DNA from: Treponema sp.
Lineage (GTDB): Bacteria > Spirochaetota > Spirochaetia > Treponematales > Breznakiellaceae
Assembly: GCA_031275535.1 (NCBI GenBank)
Contig: JAISOR010000123.1
Span: 1-8,632, forward strand
DNA: 8,632 bases
Reading direction: 5' to 3'
Shown here in pieces: positions 1 to 6,323 of the stretch; position 1 is the first letter of the stretch, and the number at the start of each line of letters is the position of its first letter. The position numbers were made by a program, and so were the translations under genes. A model generated the notes under the pieces. It searched no databases, was not told the origin of the DNA, and was given only the letters and a program-made list of their open reading frames with translations.

Positions 1-2
1 CC

Positions 3-962
3 GGTGCGCCCCCCCCCGATGCGGATCTGCTCATCCTGGGGGCGGGGCCGGCGGGGCTTACGGCGGCCCAATATGGGGCCCGGGCAAACCTGCGGGTCCT
101 GGTAGTTGAACAGCTTGCCCCGGGGGGCCAGGCGCTGTTAATCGACAAACTTGAAAATTACCCCGGTAATGTGGCCGGCAGCTCCGGCGCCGTCAAATCG
201 GGGTTTGAGTTTTGTCAGGATTTACACCGGCAGGCCGAGGAATTCGGGGCCCGGTTTATTATCGACGCGGCCCTGTCCCTCAATAAAAAGGGGGAACTCT
301 TTACGGCAGCCCTGGGGTCGGGCAAAACCCTTAGCGCCCCGGCGCTTATTCTGGCCACCGGCGCCAAATACCGGACCCTGGATATTCCCGGCGAAGCCCG
401 GTTCTATGGCCGGGGGGTTTCCTATTGCGCTACCTGCGACGGGCCCTTCTTTAAGGGCAAGAAGATCTTTGTGGTGGGCGGCGGGGACGCGGCCTGTGAT
501 GAGGCCCAGTACCTTTCCCATTTATCCGAAAACATCGTGCTTATCCACCGGCGGGACCGGTTCCGGGCCCAAAAGGCCCTGGCCGAACGGGTCCTGCGTA
601 ACCCCGCCATTACGGTGCGCTTTAACACCCGGCTGCGGGAAATTAAGGGGGAACAGCAGGTCGCTTCGGTAGTACTGGAAAGCACCGGTGGGGGAAGCCC
701 CTATGAGGAAGCCGCCAATGCGGTATTTATCTTTGCCGGGACCATTCCCCAGACAGCCCTGGTCCCGGAGGCCAGGATGGATGAGAACGGCTATATTATT
801 ACGGATCAGGCCATGGCCAGTTCCATACCGGGACTCTTCGCCGCCGGGGATGTCCGGGCCGGCAGCTTCCGTCAGGTGGTGGTTGCCGCCGGAGAGGGGG
901 CAGTGGCGGCCCACAGCGCGGCGGAGTATATTGACCGCTTAAGAGGAGAATCCTACCGGTGA
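3..962 (+). CDS. trxB: Thioredoxin reductase (NADPH), 5'-truncated
   Basis: FAD- and NADPH-dependent flavoenzyme that reduces thioredoxin in the cytoplasm. The frame is open from the window edge and has no ATG, GTG or TTG ahead of the FAD motif, so the true start lies to the left. 319 residues are visible, about the family's full length, so only a few are missing. Numbering from the codon at 3: FAD dinucleotide motif GAGPAG at 13-18; redox-active CATCD at 142-146 (Cys142, Cys145); NADPH motif GGGDAA at 159-164; NADP-phosphate-binding HRRD at 182-185; C-terminal FAD motif starting GDV at 282 and running into RQVVVAAGEGAVAA. This order is diagnostic of low-molecular-weight TrxB. A run of nine C (9-17) encodes three prolines just before the FAD motif. 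The TGA stop overlaps the GTG start of the next gene, so the two are probably translationally coupled. Confidence 0.93.
   Translation, partial: GAPPPDADLLILGAGPAGLTAAQYGARANLRVLVVEQLAPGGQALLIDKLENYPGNVAGSSGAVKSGFEFCQDLHRQAEEFGARFIIDAALSLNKKGELFTAALGSGKTLSAPALILATGAKYRTLDIPGEARFYGRGVSYCATCDGPFFKGKKIFVVGGGDAACDEAQYLSHLSENIVLIHRRDRFRAQKALAERVLRNPAITVRFNTRLREIKGEQQVASVVLESTGGGSPYEEAANAVFIFAGTIPQTALVPEARMDENGYIITDQAMASSIPGLFAAGDVRAGSFRQVVVAAGEGAVAAHSAAEYIDRLRGESYR
944..948 (+). promoter_or_regulatory. Shine-Dalgarno site for the GTG-started GH3 gene
   Basis: AGGAG lies within the last codons of trxB, ten bases before the GTG at 959. It supports GTG as the initiator, because the next in-frame ATG (1016) falls inside the predicted hydrophobic export segment and would remove its positive N-region. 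Confidence 0.7.
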
Positions 963-2641
963 AGACCGGTGTCCCCATTCCCCGGGGCTGTGCCCGCAGG
1001 CTCCCCCTGGGGCTTATGCTGTTTCTCTGCCTTTGGGGGAGGCTTTTCTCCCTAAGTTTTACGGACCCCGGAGACCCGCCGGTACTGGCCGCCGCCATGG
1101 TGGAGGCCATGTCCGACGAGGAAGCCCTGGCCCAGATCTTCATGTTTGGCTGGGTCGGCGCCGCTCCTTCTCCCCTCATCATGGACTGGATTCGGGATCG
1201 GAATATCGGGGGGATTAAGATCTTCGGCTGGAATACCGGCGACACCCTCCTCCTGGCCGAAACCGTGGGCGCCCTCCAGCGGGCCGCCCTGGAGGGAAAG
1301 TACGGCATCCCCCTTTTGGTTGCCACCGATCAGGAAGGGGGATGGATCCGGCACGTCAAGGGTTCCACCAGTGAAACCCCGGGAAACATGGCCATCGGCG
1401 CTTCGGGGTATCCCATGGACGCCTATTGGTCGGGATATTATATAGGCCGGGAACTGGCGCTCCTGGGGATCAATATGAATTTTGCCCCGGCGGTAGATCT
1501 GTACACCAACCGGGATTCCGTCATCATAGGCCCCAGGGCTTTCGGCAGTGACCCCGTCCGGGTGGGCACCCTGGGGGCTGCCTTTGTAAAGGGACAAAAG
1601 GCCGCGGGGATCATCGCCACGGCAAAACACTATCCGGGGCACGGCGATACGGACCTGGATTCCCACGGGGTCCTGCCCCGGATAAACGTATCCTTCGATG
1701 TGCTTTGGGATCGGGAGCTTATTCCCTACCGGATCCTCGCCAAAGAAGCCATTCCCGCGATCATGAGCGGACACCTGGCCTTTCCCAACACCCCGGCGGC
1801 TGCGGCGCCCGCGTCCCTTTCCTCCTGGTTCCTGCGGGATATTCTGCGGGGGCGGATCGGGTACCAGGGGATCATCATCACCGACGATCTTATGATGAAC
1901 GGGGCCACGGAATATGCGGGCAGCCTTTCCCAGGCGGCAAAACAGGCCCTTCTGGCGGGGAACGACATCATCATGCTTTCCAAAACCCCCAGCCTGAACG
2001 ATCCGGTGTGGAACTTTCTCCTTGCTTCCATGAAGGGGGAAGGGGAATTCCGCAGCCGGGTCCGGGACGCGGCCCGGCGGGTTTTGACGGTTAAGCTGGA
2101 ATACCTCCGGGGGGAGGGCTCGGTTCCGTATATTCCGGACCCGCAAAAAGTCACGGCGGGCCTGCCCGATCCCCAGGGGGCCGCCTTCTTTCTGGACCTG
2201 GCGGCCCGGAGCGTGACCATCCTCAAGGGAGGGGAACCGGAGCAGGCCCTGTTCCCCCTAAGCCGGGACCAGGCCGGAAAGGTCCTGCTGGCCGGCCAGT
2301 TTGAGGATTTTTTCAACGCCGGCAGAGCCGCCTACCCCGGGGCTTCTTCCTATTGGTACTCCGCTTCCCGGGGCGCCGGGGAACTCCTCGCCTACGCCAG
2401 GGAGGCGGATACGATCATCTTCTGCATTTCCGACGCGGCGGGGCTCGGCATCCTGCGGAGCCTTCAAAACCTGGGAAAAAGGGTGATCGTCTTTTCCGTG
2501 TTGAGTCCCGTATACCTCGAAGCGGCGCCCTGGGTAACAGGGGCCATAGCGGTTTACAGTTACGCCAACGAATCCTTTATCGCCGGGTTCTCGGCTATGC
2601 TGGGACGTATCGCCTCCCAGGGCAAACTCCCCTTTAAGTAA
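959..2641 (+). CDS. Glycoside hydrolase family 3, NagZ-like beta-N-acetylhexosaminidase with export segment
   Basis: 560-residue family 3 glycosidase of the beta-N-acetylglucosaminidase type, which removes GlcNAc from muropeptides or chitin-type oligosaccharides through a covalent intermediate. Visible motifs: substrate-binding ATDQEGG near 122-128; KHYPGHGDTDLDSH at 223-236, containing the Asp234-Ser-His236 dyad typical of NagZ enzymes; IITDDLMM near 306-313, where Asp309 is the expected nucleophile. Residues about 400-560 form an extra C-terminal domain, as in the two-domain Bacillus-type NagZ and unlike the single-domain, roughly 340-residue proteobacterial enzyme. The N-terminus has several Arg followed by a hydrophobic stretch at about 16-33, a signal peptide or membrane anchor. 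The only Cys in that stretch (24) follows Leu, so a lipobox is unlikely. Start: GTG at 959 overlapping the trxB stop, with AGGAG upstream. The family call is firm; exact substrate and location are inferred. Confidence 0.9.
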   Translation: MKTGVPIPRGCARRLPLGLMLFLCLWGRLFSLSFTDPGDPPVLAAAMVEAMSDEEALAQIFMFGWVGAAPSPLIMDWIRDRNIGGIKIFGWNTGDTLLLAETVGALQRAALEGKYGIPLLVATDQEGGWIRHVKGSTSETPGNMAIGASGYPMDAYWSGYYIGRELALLGINMNFAPAVDLYTNRDSVIIGPRAFGSDPVRVGTLGAAFVKGQKAAGIIATAKHYPGHGDTDLDSHGVLPRINVSFDVLWDRELIPYRILAKEAIPAIMSGHLAFPNTPAAAAPASLSSWFLRDILRGRIGYQGIIITDDLMMNGATEYAGSLSQAAKQALLAGNDIIMLSKTPSLNDPVWNFLLASMKGEGEFRSRVRDAARRVLTVKLEYLRGEGSVPYIPDPQKVTAGLPDPQGAAFFLDLAARSVTILKGGEPEQALFPLSRDQAGKVLLAGQFEDFFNAGRAAYPGASSYWYSASRGAGELLAYAREADTIIFCISDAAGLGILRSLQNLGKRVIVFSVLSPVYLEAAPWVTGAIAVYSYANESFIAGFSAMLGRIASQGKLPFK

Positions 2642-2654
2642 CAGGGCCCTGCCT

Positions 2655-3503
2655 ATGCGTAGCACTATCCGTTGGCGAAAGATGGGAAAGGCGGAGAAAA
2701 CCCCGGCGGAACTCTTTCTGAGAAAAGAAGAGCGGTTCTGTGTGGGCGCCTGTTCAAAATTCTTACACAAACGCTCCCGCCGCGACAAGGTGTGGGTCCT
2801 GCGGGATTCCGGGGGGGCGGTATCGGCGCTGCTCATGCGCTTTGGCCGCACCCTGTTTCCGGTCTTAGGCGGAACCGGGGAGCTTCCCCGGCTTCCTTTC
2901 GAAATGCGCTTCTCCGGCGGCGCCCCGGCCCACTCCATCCACGGGCTCCAAAGGGATGTGGAGATGTTTGAAGGGGCCTTCCTCCGCCTTGGCTACCGGG
3001 TGACGGACGGGCAGGACTACGACCTTTTGTCCCTGGACGGAACGCCAAACCCAGGCAGTTTCCGGGCCGGGCCGCCGGGGCTTATCCTTCGAAAACCGGA
3101 ACACGCCGATATGGACCGGCTCTTTCTCCTTCAGGCGGCCTATGAACAGGAGGAGGTCCTTCCCCAGGGGGCCGTCTTTAACCCCGCCGCCTGCCGTTTA
3201 TCCCTGGAGCATATTCTGGCCCAGGAACAGATACTGGCCGCCGAGTTGGAGGGCCAACTGGTGGGAAAGATCAACACCAACGCCCTATCCTTCTCCCGGT
3301 ATCAAATAGGCGGCGTCTATGTCCACCCCGGCTGCCGGGGCCGGGGGATAGCCCTAAGGATGATCGGCGTTTTTGCCGGCGCGTTGATCAGGCAGGGGAG
3401 GGGCCTGAGCCTCTTTGTAAAGAAACAAAACACCGCGGCCCGGACGGTATACCGCCGGGCCGGATTTACGCGGCAGGCAGATTACCGGATATGCTACTAT
3501 TAA
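2655..3503 (+). CDS. GNAT-family N-acetyltransferase with an extra N-terminal domain
   Basis: 282-residue protein whose C-terminal half (about 143-282) is a GNAT fold, transferring an acyl group from acyl-CoA to an unknown amine. Seen: the beta4 strand and pyrophosphate-binding loop GGVYVHPGCRGRGIA at 219-233, matching the R/Q-x-x-G-x-G/A signature, and a motif B-like NTAARTVYRRAGF at 259-271. Residues about 15-135 form a separate domain I cannot name. The segment HSIHGLQRDVEMFE near 93-106 could fit a degenerate second GNAT-like or DUF4081-type domain, but this is a guess. The start at 2655 lies 13 bp after the glycosidase stop with a weak AGGG at 2643-2646. An alternative ATG at 2682 would shorten it by 9 residues. 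The tight spacing suggests cotranscription with trxB and the glycosidase. Substrate unknown. Confidence 0.82.
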   Translation: MRSTIRWRKMGKAEKTPAELFLRKEERFCVGACSKFLHKRSRRDKVWVLRDSGGAVSALLMRFGRTLFPVLGGTGELPRLPFEMRFSGGAPAHSIHGLQRDVEMFEGAFLRLGYRVTDGQDYDLLSLDGTPNPGSFRAGPPGLILRKPEHADMDRLFLLQAAYEQEEVLPQGAVFNPAACRLSLEHILAQEQILAAELEGQLVGKINTNALSFSRYQIGGVYVHPGCRGRGIALRMIGVFAGALIRQGRGLSLFVKKQNTAARTVYRRAGFTRQADYRICYY

Positions 3504-3552
3504 AAAAATGACACCCCCTAGCAGGAAAAGGGCGGGTGTTCTATACTTACCA

Positions 3553-3559
3553 GGTGGAG
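3553..3559 (+). promoter_or_regulatory. Ribosome binding site that fixes the cls start
   Basis: GGTGGAG sits 8 bases before the ATG at 3568. The upstream in-frame ATG at 3508 is preceded only by an A-run with no Shine-Dalgarno, so the shorter protein is preferred. A TATACT hexamer at 3542-3547 is a possible -10 box just upstream, but no convincing -35 sits 16-18 bp before it. Confidence 0.7.
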
Positions 3560-3567
3560 TGTTTCTA

Positions 3568-5103
3568 ATGCCCAAGAAGTGGACCCGTATTGTATTCCGG
3601 CGGCGGGTTTTTGTCATCTTTATTCTGCTTATCCAGATAGCCTTCTTTGTCTCCCTTATTGCCGGTACCAGCCACATTTCCCGGCATGTCGTCGGGGTAT
3701 TGAATGTGGTGAGTATCCTGGTATGCCTTTACATCCTTAATAAGAAAGAAAAATCCGCCTATAAATTAACCTGGATTTTTCTTATCCTGATGTTTCCCAT
3801 ATTCGGCGGCCTCTTGTATATTATCTTTTATTCCCAGTCCGATCCCCGGAAGCTGCGGCGGGCTATGGAAGAGAGCTGCCGGCAATGCCGGGACCTCTTT
3901 ACCCTGCCGGGAAATATTCTGCCCCTTCTGGCGGAACAGCATGAGGATTGTCTACCCCAGGTGCGGTATCTCCAGGAACATGCGGGGTTCCCGGTCTATG
4001 CACATACCCAGACCCAGTATTTCGACTCCGGAGAGTCCTTTTTCCGAAAGGTTTTGGAGGAACTGGAAAAAGCGGAGCGCTATATTTTTCTGGAATTTTT
4101 TATCCTCCGCCAGGGGCTCATGCTGAACCCTATCATATCCATCCTGGAACGAAAGGCCAAACAGGGTTTGGATGTGAGGATCATCTACGACGACCTGGGC
4201 TGTTTTATGTCCCTGCCGCCGAACTATAAACAGCATCTGGAACGAAGGGGAATTAAATGTTTCATCTTTAATCCCTTTAAACCCATCCTGTCCTCCCTGC
4301 AAAACAACCGGGATCACCGAAAAATTATTATTGTAGATGGCAAGGTGGCCTTTACCGGGGGGATGAATCTGGCGGACGAATACATCAACGCCTACGAAAA
4401 ATACGGCCACTGGAAGGACGCGGCTATTATGCTGGAGGGAGAGGCGGCCTGGAGCCTGACCCTGATATTCCTGGAAATGTGGAACCTGGAACAAAAGCAG
4501 AAGGATGATTGCGCCTCCTTTTATCCCTGGAAGGATAGCCCCTGCCCGGTTGAGTCCGACGGTTATGTGCTGCCCTATGGGGATAGTCCCATTGATCATG
4601 AGAATGTGGGGGAGCATGTCTACATACAGATTATCAACAATGCCAAGCGGTACGTGTATATCAATACCCCCTACCTGGTGGTGGACGATAACCTGCTTTC
4701 CGCCCTGACCCTGGCGGCGAAGAGCGGGGTGGATGTCCGGATCATCACCCCCCACCGGTGGGATAAAAAGGTGGTACAGATTACCTCCCGGTCCTATTAC
4801 CGCCAGTTGATCCTGGCGGGGGTAAGGGTCTACGAATATTCCAGCGGCTTTAACCATTCCAAGACCTTTGTGTCCGATGATAAGGTCGCCACCGTGGGTA
4901 CCACCAACCTGGACTTCCGCAGCCTCTACCTCCACTTTGAATGCGGGGTTTGGATCTATAAGAATCAGGCGGTACAAAAAGTCAAGGAAGATTTTCTCAG
5001 GACCATCCCCATCTCCCACGAGATAACCCTGGAGGAATGTGCCAGGAATCCCCTCAGGGGATTTGCCCAGGACGTACTCAGGCTCTTCGCCCCCCTGATG
5101 TAG
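3568..5103 (+). CDS. cls: Cardiolipin synthase, two HKD phospholipase D domains
   Basis: 511-residue membrane phosphatidyltransferase that makes cardiolipin, typically from two phosphatidylglycerol molecules. Order: basic N-terminus; transmembrane helices at about 13-32 and 40-57, then a third hydrophobic segment at about 66-88 (PLDc_N region); first PLD domain with HRKIIIVD at 250-257 (H250, K252, D257) followed by the GGMN element; second PLD domain with HSKTFVSD at 430-437 (H430, K432, D437) followed by GTTNLDFRS. Both H-x-K-x4-D catalytic motifs are intact and the length matches bacterial Cls, so the enzyme should be active. The start at 3568 is chosen for its strong GGTGGAG; an in-frame ATG at 3508 would add 20 residues without a ribosome site. 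It lies 64 bp after the acetyltransferase gene and converges on the small gene at 5175-5432. Other phosphatidyl-transfer specificities in this family cannot be excluded. Confidence 0.93.
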   Translation: MPKKWTRIVFRRRVFVIFILLIQIAFFVSLIAGTSHISRHVVGVLNVVSILVCLYILNKKEKSAYKLTWIFLILMFPIFGGLLYIIFYSQSDPRKLRRAMEESCRQCRDLFTLPGNILPLLAEQHEDCLPQVRYLQEHAGFPVYAHTQTQYFDSGESFFRKVLEELEKAERYIFLEFFILRQGLMLNPIISILERKAKQGLDVRIIYDDLGCFMSLPPNYKQHLERRGIKCFIFNPFKPILSSLQNNRDHRKIIIVDGKVAFTGGMNLADEYINAYEKYGHWKDAAIMLEGEAAWSLTLIFLEMWNLEQKQKDDCASFYPWKDSPCPVESDGYVLPYGDSPIDHENVGEHVYIQIINNAKRYVYINTPYLVVDDNLLSALTLAAKSGVDVRIITPHRWDKKVVQITSRSYYRQLILAGVRVYEYSSGFNHSKTFVSDDKVATVGTTNLDFRSLYLHFECGVWIYKNQAVQKVKEDFLRTIPISHEITLEECARNPLRGFAQDVLRLFAPLM

Positions 5104-5174
5104 GGGAGCGATCTTTCCCTGCCGCACACTTCATCTTTCATCGCTGGGGCCGTACTATGATCGTCCTCTCAAGG

Positions 5175-5432
5175 CTATTTCTCGTGTTTACCCGTAGGAC
5201 TGTGCTTGCAGCCCATACCGTTGTCGGCGGAACCGCAGTAAATGCACTTGTTGGCGCCATGGCCGTGGATGTGCTTCCGGGTGGGGGTCTGGAGGCAACC
5301 GTTCCCGTAGGAGGATGAGCCGCAGTAGATACAGTGTTTTTCATCATCATGATGTTTATGAAGCCCGTTCAAACTTTTCGGACAGCCGGAACCATAGGCG
5401 GTTGATCCGCAATGAACGCATTTTGTTGCCAT
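5175..5432 (-). CDS. Small protein with three tandem CCCH (C-x2-C-x8-C-x7-H) repeats
   Basis: 85-residue, Cys/His-rich protein of no named family that I recognise. It is three copies of one unit at an exact 29-residue period: C5, C8, C17, H25; C34, C37, C46, H54; C63, C66, C75, H83. The unit core is C-(I/V)-(Y/H)-C-G-S-x3-G-x-G-C, followed seven residues later by His. Linkers are His-rich (HKHHDDE and HIHGHG). The regular C-x2-C-x8-C-x7-H set strongly suggests one metal ion, most likely zinc, per repeat. There is no signal peptide or membrane segment, so it is probably cytoplasmic. An AAGGAG site (5438-5443 in window coordinates) stands 5 bases before the ATG, supporting a real gene. It lies between convergent cls and a divergent TPR gene and is the only - strand gene here. 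Nucleic acid binding, metal storage or protein interaction are all possible; none is shown. Confidence 0.85.
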   Translation of the reverse strand: MATKCVHCGSTAYGSGCPKSLNGLHKHHDDEKHCIYCGSSSYGNGCLQTPTRKHIHGHGANKCIYCGSADNGMGCKHSPTGKHEK

Positions 5433-5437
5433 AATTA

Positions 5438-5467
5438 CTCCTTCTCAGTATAGCATATCATATTATC
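5438..5467 (-). promoter_or_regulatory. Ribosome site and candidate promoter boxes for the CCCH-repeat gene
   Basis: Reading the - strand toward the gene: GATAAT (window 5462-5467), then TGCTATACT (5447-5455, an extended -10 form with TG one base before TATACT), then AAGGAG (5438-5443) and the ATG. The ribosome site is convincing. TATACT is so near AAGGAG that a start 7 bases downstream would fall inside the ribosome site, so GATAAT is the more workable -10. No good -35 is visible for either. Confidence 0.4.
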
Positions 5468-5525
5468 GGCGCGGAATATACCTTGCCTTGAAAAAAACGG
5501 CAACGCCGGCCCTGATCTTTGGCCT

Positions 5526-5537
5526 GATATGCATATA
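5526..5537. repeat. 10-bp palindrome ATATGCATAT in the divergent intergenic region
   Basis: ATATGCATAT at 5527-5536 is a perfect palindrome roughly midway between the divergent CCCH-repeat and TPR genes. The + strand reading TGATATGCATATA closely resembles TGATATGCTATA on the - strand at about 5449-5460, giving two similar sites in opposite orientation about 70 bp apart. This could be an operator pair for a shared regulator. The sites are AT-rich and short, so chance is a real alternative. Confidence 0.3.
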
Positions 5538-5560
5538 GAGGGGCGGCATGCTGTGGGAAC

Positions 5561-5589
5561 TCGACCTTAATCCCTAAGTTCTGTATAAT
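5561..5589 (+). promoter_or_regulatory. Candidate sigma-70-type promoter for the TPR/GT2/acyltransferase unit
   Basis: TATAAT at 5584-5589 is a perfect -10 hexamer. TCGACC at 5561-5566, 17 bp upstream, matches four of six -35 positions. Transcription would start at about 5596, adjacent to the ATG at 5597, implying a leaderless or nearly leaderless message; there is no Shine-Dalgarno before that ATG. The boxes are clear, but use as a promoter is inferred. Confidence 0.5.
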
Positions 5590-5596
5590 AAAATCG

Positions 5597-6310
5597 ATGA
5601 AAAATTTACTTTCAAGTGCAATTTTCTGTATCTTTGGGGTTGTACTATATGCGGACCCTTTACCGGATTTTTATATCCCCCTAAGGGATGCGGTATATGA
5701 GCAGAACCTCAAGGCCGACGAGATTGCCCCATTGTACCGGGCAACAAAAGCCCGGGCGGAGCAATCCCTGGCGGGGGTGGAGCGGTTTCTGGTCCTTTCC
5801 CGTTGCGAGTATATGATGGGCCGGGCCTATCAGTATGAGGAACGGAAGGACGAGGCCGCGACCCGCTACACCGAAGGAATCGCCTGGGCGGAAAAGGCCC
5901 TGGACGCGGGGGCCGGGGCCCAGGGCTGGCAGATGCTGGCGGAAAACATTTCCCAGTCCTGCGCGGTAAGGCCGGTGTCCTACGCCATGGCCAACGGGCT
6001 TAAGGTGGAACGGTACGCAAAGAACGCCCTGGAATTGGAGGCCCGGAACGCGGCGGCCCAATATATGCTGGCGGCCCGCTGGGTTTATGCGCCTTCGCCC
6101 TTTAACAATTACAAGAAGGGTATTCAAATGATGGGGGATATATTAAACAATGGTGATTTACAAAGGGATGATCTGTTTAATGTCTATTCCGCCATTGGGT
6201 ATGCCTACTTTCAGCAAAAAAAACATACGGAGGCAAGGCCCTGGTTTTTGAAATCCCTGGAGGTGTATCCCACCAATAAACATGTGCGGGACCTGCTGGA
6301 GAAATCTTGA
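5597..6310 (+). CDS. Exported TPR-repeat protein
   Basis: 237-residue helical-repeat protein. Residues 1-19 form a signal peptide: Lys2, a hydrophobic core, and a likely cleavage after LYA before Asp20, so it is expected in the periplasm or at the envelope. The rest is helical and rich in Ala, Leu, Glu and Tyr. The clearest tetratricopeptide unit is about 193-226 (NVYSAIGYAYFQQKKHTEARPW and following, with the expected small residues and a Pro near its end). Weaker units lie at about 63-100 and 135-160. TPRs mediate protein-protein contacts, and no catalytic motif is seen. The start is required by the signal peptide although no ribosome site precedes it; TATAAT lies only 7 bases upstream. The next gene begins 13 bp after its stop, so it may serve as a scaffold for the glycosyltransferase/acyltransferase pair, but that link is by position only. 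Confidence 0.82.
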   Translation: MKNLLSSAIFCIFGVVLYADPLPDFYIPLRDAVYEQNLKADEIAPLYRATKARAEQSLAGVERFLVLSRCEYMMGRAYQYEERKDEAATRYTEGIAWAEKALDAGAGAQGWQMLAENISQSCAVRPVSYAMANGLKVERYAKNALELEARNAAAQYMLAARWVYAPSPFNNYKKGIQMMGDILNNGDLQRDDLFNVYSAIGYAYFQQKKHTEARPWFLKSLEVYPTNKHVRDLLEKS

Positions 6311-6323
6311 CCGGGTAAACATC

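Noticed and set aside
1052..2146. 364-codon open frame on the - strand opposite the GH3 gene
   Set aside because: Antisense shadow of a well-supported GH3 gene. The translation is Gly/Pro/Arg-rich without domain motifs, as expected opposite GC-rich codons.
3511..3539. ACACCC/GGGTGT inverted repeat between the GNAT and cls genes, as a terminator
   Set aside because: Only 6 bp of stem with a 17-base loop and no T-run on the + strand. On the - strand it is followed by T7, but no - strand gene needs ending there.
3508..3567. 20-residue N-terminal extension of cardiolipin synthase
   Set aside because: The ATG at 3508 has no ribosome site, whereas GGTGGAG stands 8 bases before the ATG at 3568, which gives a normal Cls N-terminus.
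3952..5127. 391-codon open frame on the - strand opposite cls
   Set aside because: Antisense to a cardiolipin synthase with both catalytic motifs intact. No recognisable motif and no convincing ribosome site.
5092..5145. CCCCT/AGGGG and AGCGAT/ATCGCT inverted repeats at the end of cls, as a terminator
   Set aside because: Short stems (5 and 6 bp), a long loop for the second, and no adjacent T-run on either strand. No clear terminator is visible between the convergent genes.
5037..5318. 93-codon + strand frame spanning the cls end and the CCCH-repeat gene
   Set aside because: It starts inside cls and runs antisense to the small gene, whose exact repeat pattern and ribosome site make the - strand reading far more credible.
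5491..5508. CGGC-AAC-GCCG hairpin next to an A-run (T-run on the - strand) as a - strand terminator
   Set aside because: The stem is only 4 bp, and there is no known - strand transcript arriving from the right.
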